Part shown: positions 34,400 through 42,214 of the stretch, piece by piece | Layout of the letters: each line of letters starts with the position of its first letter | Position numbering within the stretch: the stretch's first letter is position 1 | Source of the DNA: Ornithoclostridium sp944380285 | GTDB lineage: Bacteria; Bacillota; Clostridia; Christensenellales; UBA3700 | NCBI GenBank assembly: GCA_963931165.1 | Contig: OZ006985.1 | Coordinates: 62,001-126,000, forward strand | Reading direction: 5' to 3' | DNA: 64,000 nucleotides | Notes under the pieces: generated by a model | What the model saw: the letters and a program-made list of their open reading frames with translations, nothing else | What the model was told of the DNA's origin: nothing | Database searches by the model: none | Made by a program: the position numbers and the translations under genes

Positions 34400-35170
34400 T
34401 TATTTCTCCCAATGCGCGAAACGCGGGTCGACGATGCGCGTCTTGTCCCAGGGGTTGCCGGGCAAGTGCCTGATCATCCAGCAGCAATACATCTCATATC
34501 CGGGTGCGGTGACTTGGACGTGCGTCTTGCCGCCGGGGAAGCAGCCCACGCTGCCGTCTTTGACGGTATGCGGCTCGTCCTCGCCGATGAAGCACGCGCC
34601 GAACGCCTCCGCCGCCGGCATCTTGTAGTAATATACCTCGGGCTGCGGATGCGAGTGCGGCAGATAGCTCCACCACCTGCCTTGGCGCGCGATGACCTCG
34701 CCGACGACGAGGTTGCTGTACGGCGCGTTGGAGAAGTCGAACACGGTGTTGACGTCGCGAACGGCGGTATTCTCCCACAGCCCCTCGCACGACACCGTGC
34801 GGATGACGTCCTCTTTGCGATAAAACTTTGCCGGGAACTCGCGGTCGTTGGTCGTGGACACATAGATGAACTCGCTGTCCGCGAAAGCCTTGACGGTGAC
34901 CTCGGTGCCCTTGCAGACGTGGAGTGTGACCGGCAGATCGCGGTACACGTCGCTGCGCGCCGCTCTGCCCGAGACGCCTCCGCCCGAGAACTCGACTTCG
35001 CCCTCGGTCAGCATCACGCAGATCTCCTTGTCCTTTTGCAGATAGCTCGCGCTCTTGCCGGCGGCGAGCCTGACGACCTTGATGTCCATCATCATGTCGG
35101 AGTTGATGCCGTTCATATCGGTCAGCACCTTGACTCCGTCCTTGTCGAATTTGGGATATCCGAATGCCAT
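34400..35170 (-). CDS. iolB: 5-deoxy-glucuronate isomerase
   Basis: A 256-residue double-cupin enzyme converting 5-deoxy-glucuronate to 2-deoxy-5-keto-gluconate. The C-terminal cupin has the metal-binding SYLPHSHPQPEVYYYK segment and the PGGKTHVQVTAPGYEMYCCW strand seen in IolB. The ATG at 35170 is 17 bp after iolC and preceded by AGGAGG. Confidence 0.95.
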   Translation of the reverse strand: MAFGYPKFDKDGVKVLTDMNGINSDMMMDIKVVRLAAGKSASYLQKDKEICVMLTEGEVEFSGGGVSGRAARSDVYRDLPVTLHVCKGTEVTVKAFADSEFIYVSTTNDREFPAKFYRKEDVIRTVSCEGLWENTAVRDVNTVFDFSNAPYSNLVVGEVIARQGRWWSYLPHSHPQPEVYYYKMPAAEAFGACFIGEDEPHTVKDGSVGCFPGGKTHVQVTAPGYEMYCCWMIRHLPGNPWDKTRIVDPRFAHWEK

Positions 35171-35187
35171 GATTTCCTCCTTTGCGC

Positions 35188-36204
35188 TCAGTCGCGCGCG
35201 ACCATTTCTCCGTATTGTCTCTTTTCGTCGGCGATGAACTTCGTCAGCTCCTCGGGCGTGGGCATGAACTCCGAGCAGCCGTGCGCGGCGACCAGCATGG
35301 ACGCGGACGCCGAGCCGAGCTCGAGGCAGTCCATGATCTCCTTGCCGTCGAACATGCCGTAGAGGAACGCGCTGCCGTAGCCGTCTCCGCCGCCGAACGA
35401 CTTGAACGCCTTGACCGGGAAGGGCTTGATCTTATATCTCTTTCCGTCGCAGGTATGCGCCTCGGAGCCCTCCTTGCCGTGCTTGATGATGACGATCTTC
35501 GCCCTGTGCGCGAACCAATGCGCGGCGGTCGCGACGTCGTCGGCGCCGGGCAGCGAGATCGCCTGCGTGAGGTCGTACTCTTCGCGCGAGCCCATGATGA
35601 TGTCCGCATGCTCGGCGACCGCGGTGTAATAGACCGCGATCTCATCCGCGCTCTTCCAATTGTAGGGGCGGTAATCGATGTCGAAGATGATGCGCACGTC
35701 GTTCTTCTCCGCAAATTGCATCGCCTTGAGGCACGCCTCGCGCGACGGGCTTTGCGCAAGCGCGGTGCCCGAGATGAGCAGCGCCTTAGCGGACGCGATA
35801 TACTCCTCATCCACGTCGGAGGGGTCGAGCGAGAGGTCGGCGATGCCGTCGCGATACATCAGGATGCTGCTCTCTGTCGGCGAGAGGATCTCGGTGAACG
35901 TGAGCCCCAATTTTTCGCCGTGCTCGGCGCGCTTGACGTGGGACACGTCTATGCCCTCTTTGGCAAAGAAGTCGGTCACATAGTCGCCGAATCGATCGTC
36001 GGACACGCGCGCGACAAAGCCCACTTTTTTACCCAGCCTCGCCAGACCGACCGCGACGTTTGCCGGCGAGCCGCCCAGGTACTTGCGGTACTCCTTGCTC
36101 TCGGCGAGCGTCTTGAAGTAGTCGATCGGGTTGAAGTCGATCGCGATCCTTCCCATCGCGATCAGATCGAATTTTGCGTCTTTCTTGAATTGAACGTATT
36201 GCAT
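35188..36204 (-). CDS. iolC: 5-dehydro-2-deoxygluconokinase
   Basis: A 338-residue PfkB-family kinase. The motifs are GGSPANVAVGLARLG near the N-terminus and the C-terminal SFGGGDGYGSAFLYG with the catalytic aspartate. It phosphorylates 2-deoxy-5-keto-gluconate. Here the more usual GAGD appears as GGGD. The start at 36204 is chosen for the GGAGAGG upstream; a longer frame would extend into the iolJ-iolC gap. Confidence 0.95.
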   Translation of the reverse strand: MQYVQFKKDAKFDLIAMGRIAIDFNPIDYFKTLAESKEYRKYLGGSPANVAVGLARLGKKVGFVARVSDDRFGDYVTDFFAKEGIDVSHVKRAEHGEKLGLTFTEILSPTESSILMYRDGIADLSLDPSDVDEEYIASAKALLISGTALAQSPSREACLKAMQFAEKNDVRIIFDIDYRPYNWKSADEIAVYYTAVAEHADIIMGSREEYDLTQAISLPGADDVATAAHWFAHRAKIVIIKHGKEGSEAHTCDGKRYKIKPFPVKAFKSFGGGDGYGSAFLYGMFDGKEIMDCLELGSASASMLVAAHGCSEFMPTPEELTKFIADEKRQYGEMVARD

Positions 36205-36245
36205 GTTTCCTCTCCGTTTTTTGCTGTCCGTGTCGATATCTCGAC

Positions 36246-37082
36246 CTATCCTCTGTTTGCCGCGCCGCACAGCGCGATGATGCGTTTGACCTCTTTCTTG
36301 ATCTCGTCCACCGCGACGGGCATATATTTTTTGGGGTCGAACGCGTCGGGGAAAAGCTCGAAGCCCTTCTTGATGCCGGCGGTATACGCCTGTCTCAATT
36401 GAGTCGCGAAGTTGATCTTGCGAATGCCTGCGGCGATCGCCGCCTCGATGACGTCGTCCGAAAGCCCGCTCGCGCCGTGAAGCACCAGCGGCACATGCAC
36501 CTTCGCCGCGATCTGCTCGATGCGGTCGATCGCGATATGCGGCGTGCCGTGATAGACGCCGTGCGCGGTGCCGACGCCGATCGCGAGGCTGTCCGCGCCT
36601 GTGCGCGCGACGAACTCCGCCGCCTCGTCGGGGTCGGTATAGACGACCTTGCCCTGCGTCTCCTCCTTGCCGCCGATCGAGCCGAGCTCGCCCTCGACGG
36701 ACACGGACGCGCGGTGCGCGAACTTTGCGACGCGGCTCGTCAGCGCGACGTTCTCCTCAAACGGCAGCGCCGACCCGTCGATCATCACCGACGTATAGCC
36801 GTACCCCACGCAGCGCGCGCATATCTCCTCGTCGCCGCCGTGGTCGAGGTGGAGCGCGATGTCCGCTCCGCCGTCGTACAGCGCGTTGACCAGCGCGACG
36901 TAGGTCGCCTCTCCGCCATAGCGCAAAGTCGCCGGGATCGTCTGCACGATGACCGGCGCATTCATCTCCGCGCTCGCTTCGAGCACGGCTTTGACGCTCT
37001 CCAAATTGTCCACATTGAGTGCCGGCACCGCATAGCCGCCGTGAGCGGCGCGTTCCAGCAAAAGAGAAGTCGTGACGATCAT
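36246..37082 (-). CDS. iolJ: 6-phospho-5-dehydro-2-deoxy-D-gluconate aldolase (class II)
   Basis: A 278-residue zinc-dependent class II aldolase. Metal and substrate motifs are LHLDHGGD (zinc His), VMIDGS, VGTAHG and VLHGASG. It resembles fructose-bisphosphate aldolase, but as first gene of a complete iol operon it most likely splits 2-deoxy-5-keto-gluconate 6-phosphate into dihydroxyacetone phosphate and malonate semialdehyde. The start at 37082 follows AAGGAGG. Confidence 0.9.
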   Translation of the reverse strand: MIVTTSLLLERAAHGGYAVPALNVDNLESVKAVLEASAEMNAPVIVQTIPATLRYGGEATYVALVNALYDGGADIALHLDHGGDEEICARCVGYGYTSVMIDGSALPFEENVALTSRVAKFAHRASVSVEGELGSIGGKEETQGKVVYTDPDEAAEFVARTGADSLAIGVGTAHGVYHGTPHIAIDRIEQIAAKVHVPLVLHGASGLSDDVIEAAIAAGIRKINFATQLRQAYTAGIKKGFELFPDAFDPKKYMPVAVDEIKKEVKRIIALCGAANRG

Positions 37083-37209
37083 AATTTCCTCCTTCGGCGC
37101 AAACCGCCTCTCCCGCCTCGGGACCGCCCCTCGAACGATCCCGTGCGCAACTTCCAAACCGCGCCGTCTCCCTTCGGCGCGCCCGAGCCCTCGCTCGACC
37201 TATATTATA

Positions 37210-37238
37210 ATTTTACACTCGCGCGCGCGACAAGTCAA
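37210..37238 (-). promoter_or_regulatory. Promoter of iol operon
   Basis: TTGACT (37233-37238), 17 bp, TAAAAT (37210-37215). The leader is about 120 nt with a GC-rich hairpin (CGCGCC with GGCGCG). No IolR gene or obvious operator palindrome is seen. Confidence 0.7.
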
Positions 37239-37843
37239 TATTTCTCCCAAAAATTACCGCATTTTGTGCATACCCCCTTTCCGCCGCCCCTTTCTCTCTT
37301 TTACTCCCCGATACGCCTCTTTCGCACATATTCCCAACTTTCACGCACAATCTTTAATGCAAAAATATAAAAATATACACAAAACCGCTCTCGCCCTTTT
37401 TCGACATTCGCCGTTTTGTGCATACTCTCCGCCCAAACGGCCGCCGCCGTTTTACGCATTGCCCGCCCCTCGGAAAACCGCCTTGTCGGTCGGGAAATTC
37501 CCAACCCGCAAAGAATACTTCGCCGCCGTTTTACGTCCGCTCAGCCGTTTTTCTCACTCCGTCGATAAAACCCGCTCCGCCGTTTTACGCATTCTTCGCC
37601 TCAAAGAACTCCCCAAAAAAGAGAAACGCCGCGGCATCTCTGCCACGGACACTCCCCTAATCCCCACTCCTCGCTCTCTGCAATGCGGTCTTTACCCCAC
37701 TCGCCTCGATTCTACACGCATTTCACACCAAAGTCAACGCCTTTTCACAAGGTTTTTCGCATTCGACAAAATTTACTAATTTTCGACACTTTTAACTTCT
37801 AGCAATAATTCACACCTCTGTATTTAATCACTACTATAATTGC
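37239..37843. other. Gene-free C-rich stretch with short dispersed repeats
   Basis: About 600 bp with no frame having a start, ribosome site and protein-like composition. It is C-rich on the plus strand. The word CCGCCGTTTTACG occurs three times (37444, 37523, 37577), twice continuing CATT, and a looser form, CGCATTTTGTGCATAC or CGCCGTTTTGTGCATAC, occurs twice more. It marks the junction between the GC-rich backbone and the AT-richer polysaccharide locus. Confidence 0.6.
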
Positions 37844-37872
37844 TTGACATTGTCTTGTAAATTTTTTAGAAT
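37844..37872 (+). promoter_or_regulatory. Promoter of LicC-like gene
   Basis: TTGACA (37844-37849), 17 bp, TAGAAT (37867-37872), 47 bp upstream of the ATG. Confidence 0.72.
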
Positions 37873-37918
37873 ATACATACTTAACAAATATTATAGAATA
37901 GAAACTGAAGAAATCAAA

Positions 37919-38851
37919 ATGAATTATAAAGTAGATAACGCCATCATTCTTGCTGCAGGGATAGGTAGCAGATTTACTCCTATCTCCCTCTCTCAACCAA
38001 AGGGATTGGTAAAAGTTTATGGCGAATGTATGGTCGAACGTCAAATCAAACATTTGCTAGATGCTGGCATATCTGACATAACCTTAGTTACAGGGTATTT
38101 AGCCGAGCAATTCGAATATCTGAAACAAAAGTATGGTGTGAAATGTGTATTCAATCCATATTACGCCTCCAAAAACAATATAGCAAGCTTAAACTGTGTC
38201 AAAGATAAGCTGAACAACACTTATATCTTATCAAGCGATAATTATATGAACTGCAATATTTACTCTGCGTTTGAACCTCACTCTTGGTACTCTTGTGTTT
38301 TTGCAAACTCTCAAACGAACGAATGGTGTGTCGACACAGACGCACGCAATCGCATTACTCAAGTTACAATTGGTGGCAACAAGAAATGGTATATGTACGG
38401 CAGTGTCTTCCTCGATGAAACTTTCTCCTCTAAATTCATTCCGTTACTTGAGCACTATTCAGCTATTGCCGAATGGGATGACAAATATTGGGAGGATGTC
38501 TTTGCAAAACATATACACGATCTTCCTCCTATCTATATTCGAAAATTTAGCGATAATATTGTGTATGAATTTGAAAATCTCGAAGAGCTCCGCGCGTTTG
38601 ACCGATCTTATCTTAAGCAAAGTAACGATCCACTACTTTTCGAAGTATCAAGGCTGTTAAACACCTCAGAGGACAACCTGCTTCATTTTGCACCATACGA
38701 CCGTAGCAATACCGCAAAAGTTTTTAAATTTGACTTTAACGGCATCACATATATCGCTAAACTTAATAGCGACATGAACCACTACCCTTTTGAAACCATC
38801 ACCGAATCGGTAGCAGATGGGCACTTGTTGCGCCTTTTTAAGTGCAGTTAG
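37919..38851 (+). CDS. LicC-like nucleotidyltransferase, probably truncated at C-terminus
   Basis: A 310-residue protein. Residues 1-230 form a sugar/choline-phosphate nucleotidyltransferase domain (AAGIGSRFTPISLSQPKGLVKV, then NPYYASKNNIASL), as in the CTP:phosphocholine cytidylyltransferase LicC. The last 70 residues (VFKFDFNGITYIAKLN) look like the start of a choline/aminoglycoside-kinase-type domain that ends abruptly after 40 residues, so the gene seems to have lost the rest of a fused kinase. It is the only plus-strand gene of the locus and meets the sulfotransferase stop 4 bp away. An AT-rich coding style marks it as foreign to the backbone. Confidence 0.78.
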   Translation: MNYKVDNAIILAAGIGSRFTPISLSQPKGLVKVYGECMVERQIKHLLDAGISDITLVTGYLAEQFEYLKQKYGVKCVFNPYYASKNNIASLNCVKDKLNNTYILSSDNYMNCNIYSAFEPHSWYSCVFANSQTNEWCVDTDARNRITQVTIGGNKKWYMYGSVFLDETFSSKFIPLLEHYSAIAEWDDKYWEDVFAKHIHDLPPIYIRKFSDNIVYEFENLEELRAFDRSYLKQSNDPLLFEVSRLLNTSEDNLLHFAPYDRSNTAKVFKFDFNGITYIAKLNSDMNHYPFETITESVADGHLLRLFKCS

Positions 38852-38855
38852 CTTG

Positions 38856-39728
38856 TTAAAATATTTCTTTCCTAGAAGCGCACGATTGATATGGAAAATC
38901 ATACAGTAAATCAGGAAGGGTGTTTTCTATATACTTCTGAGTTTCAATGTCTTGTATGACTTTGAAAATTTGCGTATTTTTTTGTGAAATCTCTGCGCTA
39001 AAGTACTTCCCCGCGTCAATATGCGCATTTCTAGATATTTCACAAAACTCACAAAGCTTATTTAATGTACTGCTATAATTATAAATTATATCTTCAAATT
39101 TGATTACCAATACTTTTTCGTTACTTAAATATCTTGATGCTTTTTCGTGCATTGCATTCCAGTGAGTACAGAAGCCCTCTACTGTTCGCGGTCCCGGCAT
39201 TTTTGCATATCGAAATTTTGCTGTATCCAAAATATATTTATCCGAAAAAAACACATCTCTTGGATCTCTATCAACGATTATCAATCTAAAATCGTTGTCA
39301 AAAAATTTTTCAACTACGGCCGTCTGTTTGGGCAAAATCAAATGATCATAAATCATAAGATTATCCTCTTCAGCACACATATCAAAATATTCTTTAATAA
39401 ATTTTCGAGCATACTGTATAAATTGTTGCTCATTTACAAGCAAAAATCTTTGTGTTTTATTATCTGAAACATATGTGCGCCCATATCTATCAAATCGCCT
39501 TCCCAAAAGGATACGAGCCCCAAACTGTTTTATAGCTTTGCCAAGTGAAAAGCCTATTCTTATTGTGTGAGCTAGCGATTTCACCTCGCCTTCACAACTG
39601 ATTTTCGCCAAAAATTTATCTACAATATCTATATATTTCTGTCCAAAGATTTTTCTATAAGACCCATACCATCCAAAATCATTAAAATATTGCTTGTACA
39701 TTTCGTCCTTAAAACGATTAATCGCCAT
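38856..39728 (-). CDS. Sulfotransferase, C-terminal part (after frameshift)
   Basis: About 290 residues carrying most of a carbohydrate-type sulfotransferase, including the 3'-phosphate-binding region LIIVDRDPRDVFFSDKYIL and the conserved C-terminal LVIKFEDIIYNY. The first methionine of this frame (MAINRFKDEM) is internal: reading upstream in the same frame gives YEHTNLLCRDGLFDLYTLLF, which joins to the N-terminal fragment at 39629-39919 if one base is added near 39822. It would transfer sulfate from PAPS to a glycan if functional. As it stands it lacks the PAPS P-loop. Confidence 0.75.
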   Translation of the reverse strand: MAINRFKDEMYKQYFNDFGWYGSYRKIFGQKYIDIVDKFLAKISCEGEVKSLAHTIRIGFSLGKAIKQFGARILLGRRFDRYGRTYVSDNKTQRFLLVNEQQFIQYARKFIKEYFDMCAEEDNLMIYDHLILPKQTAVVEKFFDNDFRLIIVDRDPRDVFFSDKYILDTAKFRYAKMPGPRTVEGFCTHWNAMHEKASRYLSNEKVLVIKFEDIIYNYSSTLNKLCEFCEISRNAHIDAGKYFSAEISQKNTQIFKVIQDIETQKYIENTLPDLLYDFPYQSCASRKEIF

Positions 39729-39919
39729 ATCCCTAGTATGGTAATTTGTATTATCGCTGAAAAGTAATGTATACAGATCAAATAAGCCATCACGGCAGAG
39801 CAGATTGGTATGTTCGTACTTCTTCCCAACGCGAACTTTACTCCTTTAAACTCCGACAAAACATCTATGATTGCCGAAGATCCCGTTCCATAATACCCTG
39901 TTACAGCAATGTTTTTCAT
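39629..39919 (-). pseudogene. Sulfotransferase, N-terminal part with P-loop (frameshifted)
   Basis: The first 30 residues, MKNIAVTGYYGTGSSAIIDV then LSEFKGVK, contain the PAPS 5'-phosphate-binding loop GYYGTGSSA of sulfotransferases. After about residue 33 the frame becomes non-native and runs to a stop at 39629, while the true sequence continues one base out of phase into 38856-39728. A single missing base around 39818-39828 accounts for it: the full span is 1064 bp, one short of 355 codons. This may be a real inactivating mutation or an assembly error. Confidence 0.72.
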
Positions 39920-40004
39920 ATTAACATCCTCAAAACTCTATGCGTCTTTCATTGATGAGTTGCTAAAATATTACTACCATAAACCGAATCAAAAGTCAAC
40001 CATT

Positions 40005-40157
40005 TTATATTATATCGCGCGGCATGACATCAAAGAACCTATGGAAGTCCTGCATAATTGAAATTTTTAGCAGCAATAAATTTATATGCTTGACAAACGA
40101 TCCTCTTTCAACCCACCCCATAAATTGTGATGAATCTACACGCAAATCATCTGGCAA
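40005..40157 (-). pseudogene. Coding-like remnant, 50 codons
   Basis: After the aminotransferase-fusion stop, a short frame opens at a TTG (AAGGG lies 9 bp upstream) and reads DDLRVDSSQFMGWVERGSF, then LLLLKISIMQDFHRFFDVMP, before TAA. It has protein-like composition but no domain I recognise and no standard start. It is probably the tail of a lost surface-locus gene, or a small protein. The rest of 39920-40174 shows only AT-rich DNA. Confidence 0.35.
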
Positions 40158-40174
40158 TTTGTTAATCCCTTATT

Positions 40175-41986
40175 TTATTGCAACATCTCCTCGATAGTTT
40201 TCAAGAAAATATCATTTTCTCTCCTATCCTTAATCGCTACACGAATAAAATTTCTACCTCTGAAAAAATTTTTACTTGACAAGTCTTTAATTAACATGTT
40301 ATGGTTTTCAAGACACTCAACACAGAATTCATATGAAGACCTTGCCCCAAGATCAATCATTATGTAATTTGCCTGTGACTCGTACGCCTTGATTCCATTA
40401 ACCAAATTCAGCCTATCTAACATCCTTTTACGTTCATTTGCTATCTTTTCACAGGCAGAAGCATAGTCGGCGGCGTACAAATTATATATCTGCAAATAGT
40501 ATTCCGCAAAACTGTTTATATTCCATATCTGCATATTAGTTCTTATCGTTGACAGCAGTTGCTTATCCGATGATGCCAATACTCCCAGCCTTAAACCTGC
40601 CACGCCATAAGACTTCCCTATGCTCTTTATTACAATCAAATTGTCATATTGTGTCAATATCTCTTCGTTCATCAACGTATATTTTTTATCAGATTCCGCA
40701 AAATCGATAAACGATTCATCCAAAAGCAATCTCTTTCCTCTTTCTTTCGCATACTCTGCCAAATCTAAGACTTGCTCTTTCGTCAGCATAGCCCCGCTCG
40801 GGTTATCGGGGCTGACCACGCACAGCATATCCGCATCTTCATATGCTCTTTTATATTCGTCAAGATCAAAGCGGTAATCCCATTTGGAATTATCTACATA
40901 CGCAATCTCACAATTTCTAAAACAACGCACATATTCATTGAATGTGGGTACTCCCACCGCTATCTTTCCTCTGTATGTTTCACCTATCGCATTGATCAGC
41001 TCGGAAGCTCCGTTGCCGACTAAAATATGTTCTTTGTCAACGCCGAAAATTCTTTCCGCATTCATGTTTTGCATATTAAGCCCTGACGGATATGCTCCCA
41101 ATAATTTTGGAAACTCATGTTGCATTTTTTGCACAAACTTCTTTGTCGGGAAATACGGATTGACCAAGTAGCAAAAATCCAGCATCGATTCGTACCGCCA
41201 ATAACCACCGAATTTTGATATGACAAGATCATATTTCTGTTTTCCGCAACTAAACATTACGTTGGCTATATCTAAATCCTGTGCGTCATCGATCTCATAC
41301 CATGGCATATCCCCCAATTCATATGCAAAAAGCCTTGTCTTCGCCAAGTGCGCGACGACTTTTAACGGCGTTTCATAGTAACTATTCAAGCCATACGCTC
41401 TCATATATGCTTCCAAAAACGGAATATAGACGTTTCTGCTGAATTCTTTGCTGAGTTTATATATGTTTACGGTTTTATAATACTCTTCAAGCAACTCGTA
41501 ATTCATCTCTGCCTTGTCAATGAATTGCGTGATATATCCTTGCTGATCACATGTAACTACCGTCCCGTCCATCCAGCTTTTATATTTCGCCACGGCGGCA
41601 ACATTTTTTTGTTTACATAAAACCATTTTCTTCAGTAAAGACTTGTCGTATATCAAATCAGACTCCATCAGCAACGTGTCTTCGTTTATGACATACTCTT
41701 TTGCCAGATAGAAAGAATATATGTTGTTGCTTACCGCATAATCTTTATTGTTGATAAAAACAAATTCGATTTTGCTGTCATGGTAATTTTCTTTGATATA
41801 GTCGATCAAAGCATCGCCCTTATAGCCGACCACTATGATCATCTTTTTGATCTCTGCCTCAATAACCGCGTCAATGGCGCGATCGATCAATTTTTCCCCC
41901 GCAACCTCAACCATACACTTGGTGTTGTTGTTTGTAAATTTTCCCAATCGCTTACCCATTCCGGCAGCGAGCATCAATGCCTGCAT
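40175..41986 (-). CDS. Fused nucleotidyltransferase - class I/II aminotransferase
   Basis: A 603-residue two-domain protein. Residues 1-240 are a nucleotidyltransferase (LMLAAGMGKRLGKFTNNNTKCMVEV; metal site ESDLIYD; EIDDAQDL at the end). Residues 260-603 are a PLP enzyme of the HisC/CobD branch, with Schiff-base lysine in SIGKSYGVAGLRLG (Lys458), VSPDNPSGAM and a C-terminal FIRVAIK. Such fusions occur in capsule and phosphonate loci. The natural reading is that one domain makes an amino (or decarboxylated) alkyl phosphate or phosphonate and the other activates it as a CDP derivative; this is inference. The start at 41986 has GGAGG; an in-frame start eight codons upstream lacks one. Confidence 0.85.
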   Translation of the reverse strand: MQALMLAAGMGKRLGKFTNNNTKCMVEVAGEKLIDRAIDAVIEAEIKKMIIVVGYKGDALIDYIKENYHDSKIEFVFINNKDYAVSNNIYSFYLAKEYVINEDTLLMESDLIYDKSLLKKMVLCKQKNVAAVAKYKSWMDGTVVTCDQQGYITQFIDKAEMNYELLEEYYKTVNIYKLSKEFSRNVYIPFLEAYMRAYGLNSYYETPLKVVAHLAKTRLFAYELGDMPWYEIDDAQDLDIANVMFSCGKQKYDLVISKFGGYWRYESMLDFCYLVNPYFPTKKFVQKMQHEFPKLLGAYPSGLNMQNMNAERIFGVDKEHILVGNGASELINAIGETYRGKIAVGVPTFNEYVRCFRNCEIAYVDNSKWDYRFDLDEYKRAYEDADMLCVVSPDNPSGAMLTKEQVLDLAEYAKERGKRLLLDESFIDFAESDKKYTLMNEEILTQYDNLIVIKSIGKSYGVAGLRLGVLASSDKQLLSTIRTNMQIWNINSFAEYYLQIYNLYAADYASACEKIANERKRMLDRLNLVNGIKAYESQANYIMIDLGARSSYEFCVECLENHNMLIKDLSSKNFFRGRNFIRVAIKDRRENDIFLKTIEEMLQ

Positions 41987-42030
41987 ATCGCCTCCTTGGT
42001 CTATGCTCAATTCTAATCAAGCTACTATTT

Positions 42031-42059
42031 ATTTTACAGCATATGTTCACGCAAGTCAA
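42031..42059 (-). promoter_or_regulatory. Promoter of nucleotidyltransferase-aminotransferase gene
   Basis: TTGACT (42054-42059), 17 bp, TAAAAT (42031-42036), 45 bp upstream of the start. The remaining 42060-42214 is AT-rich and featureless. Confidence 0.7.
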
Positions 42060-42214
42060 TACGTTTAAATCTACAATCTTTCTTTGCTTGTCGGTTTGCC
42101 AAACGATCGCAACACTCCGTCATCATCGGAAAGGTGATCTTTTTCAATTACGACCTACTAATTCCCGGATCAACTGCGATAATTTCTGCAAATAACTCTA
42201 CTTGACACAGGCAT

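Noticed and set aside
37083..37209. Riboswitch in the iol leader
   Set aside because: Only generic GC-rich hairpins are visible; no known aptamer core was recognised.
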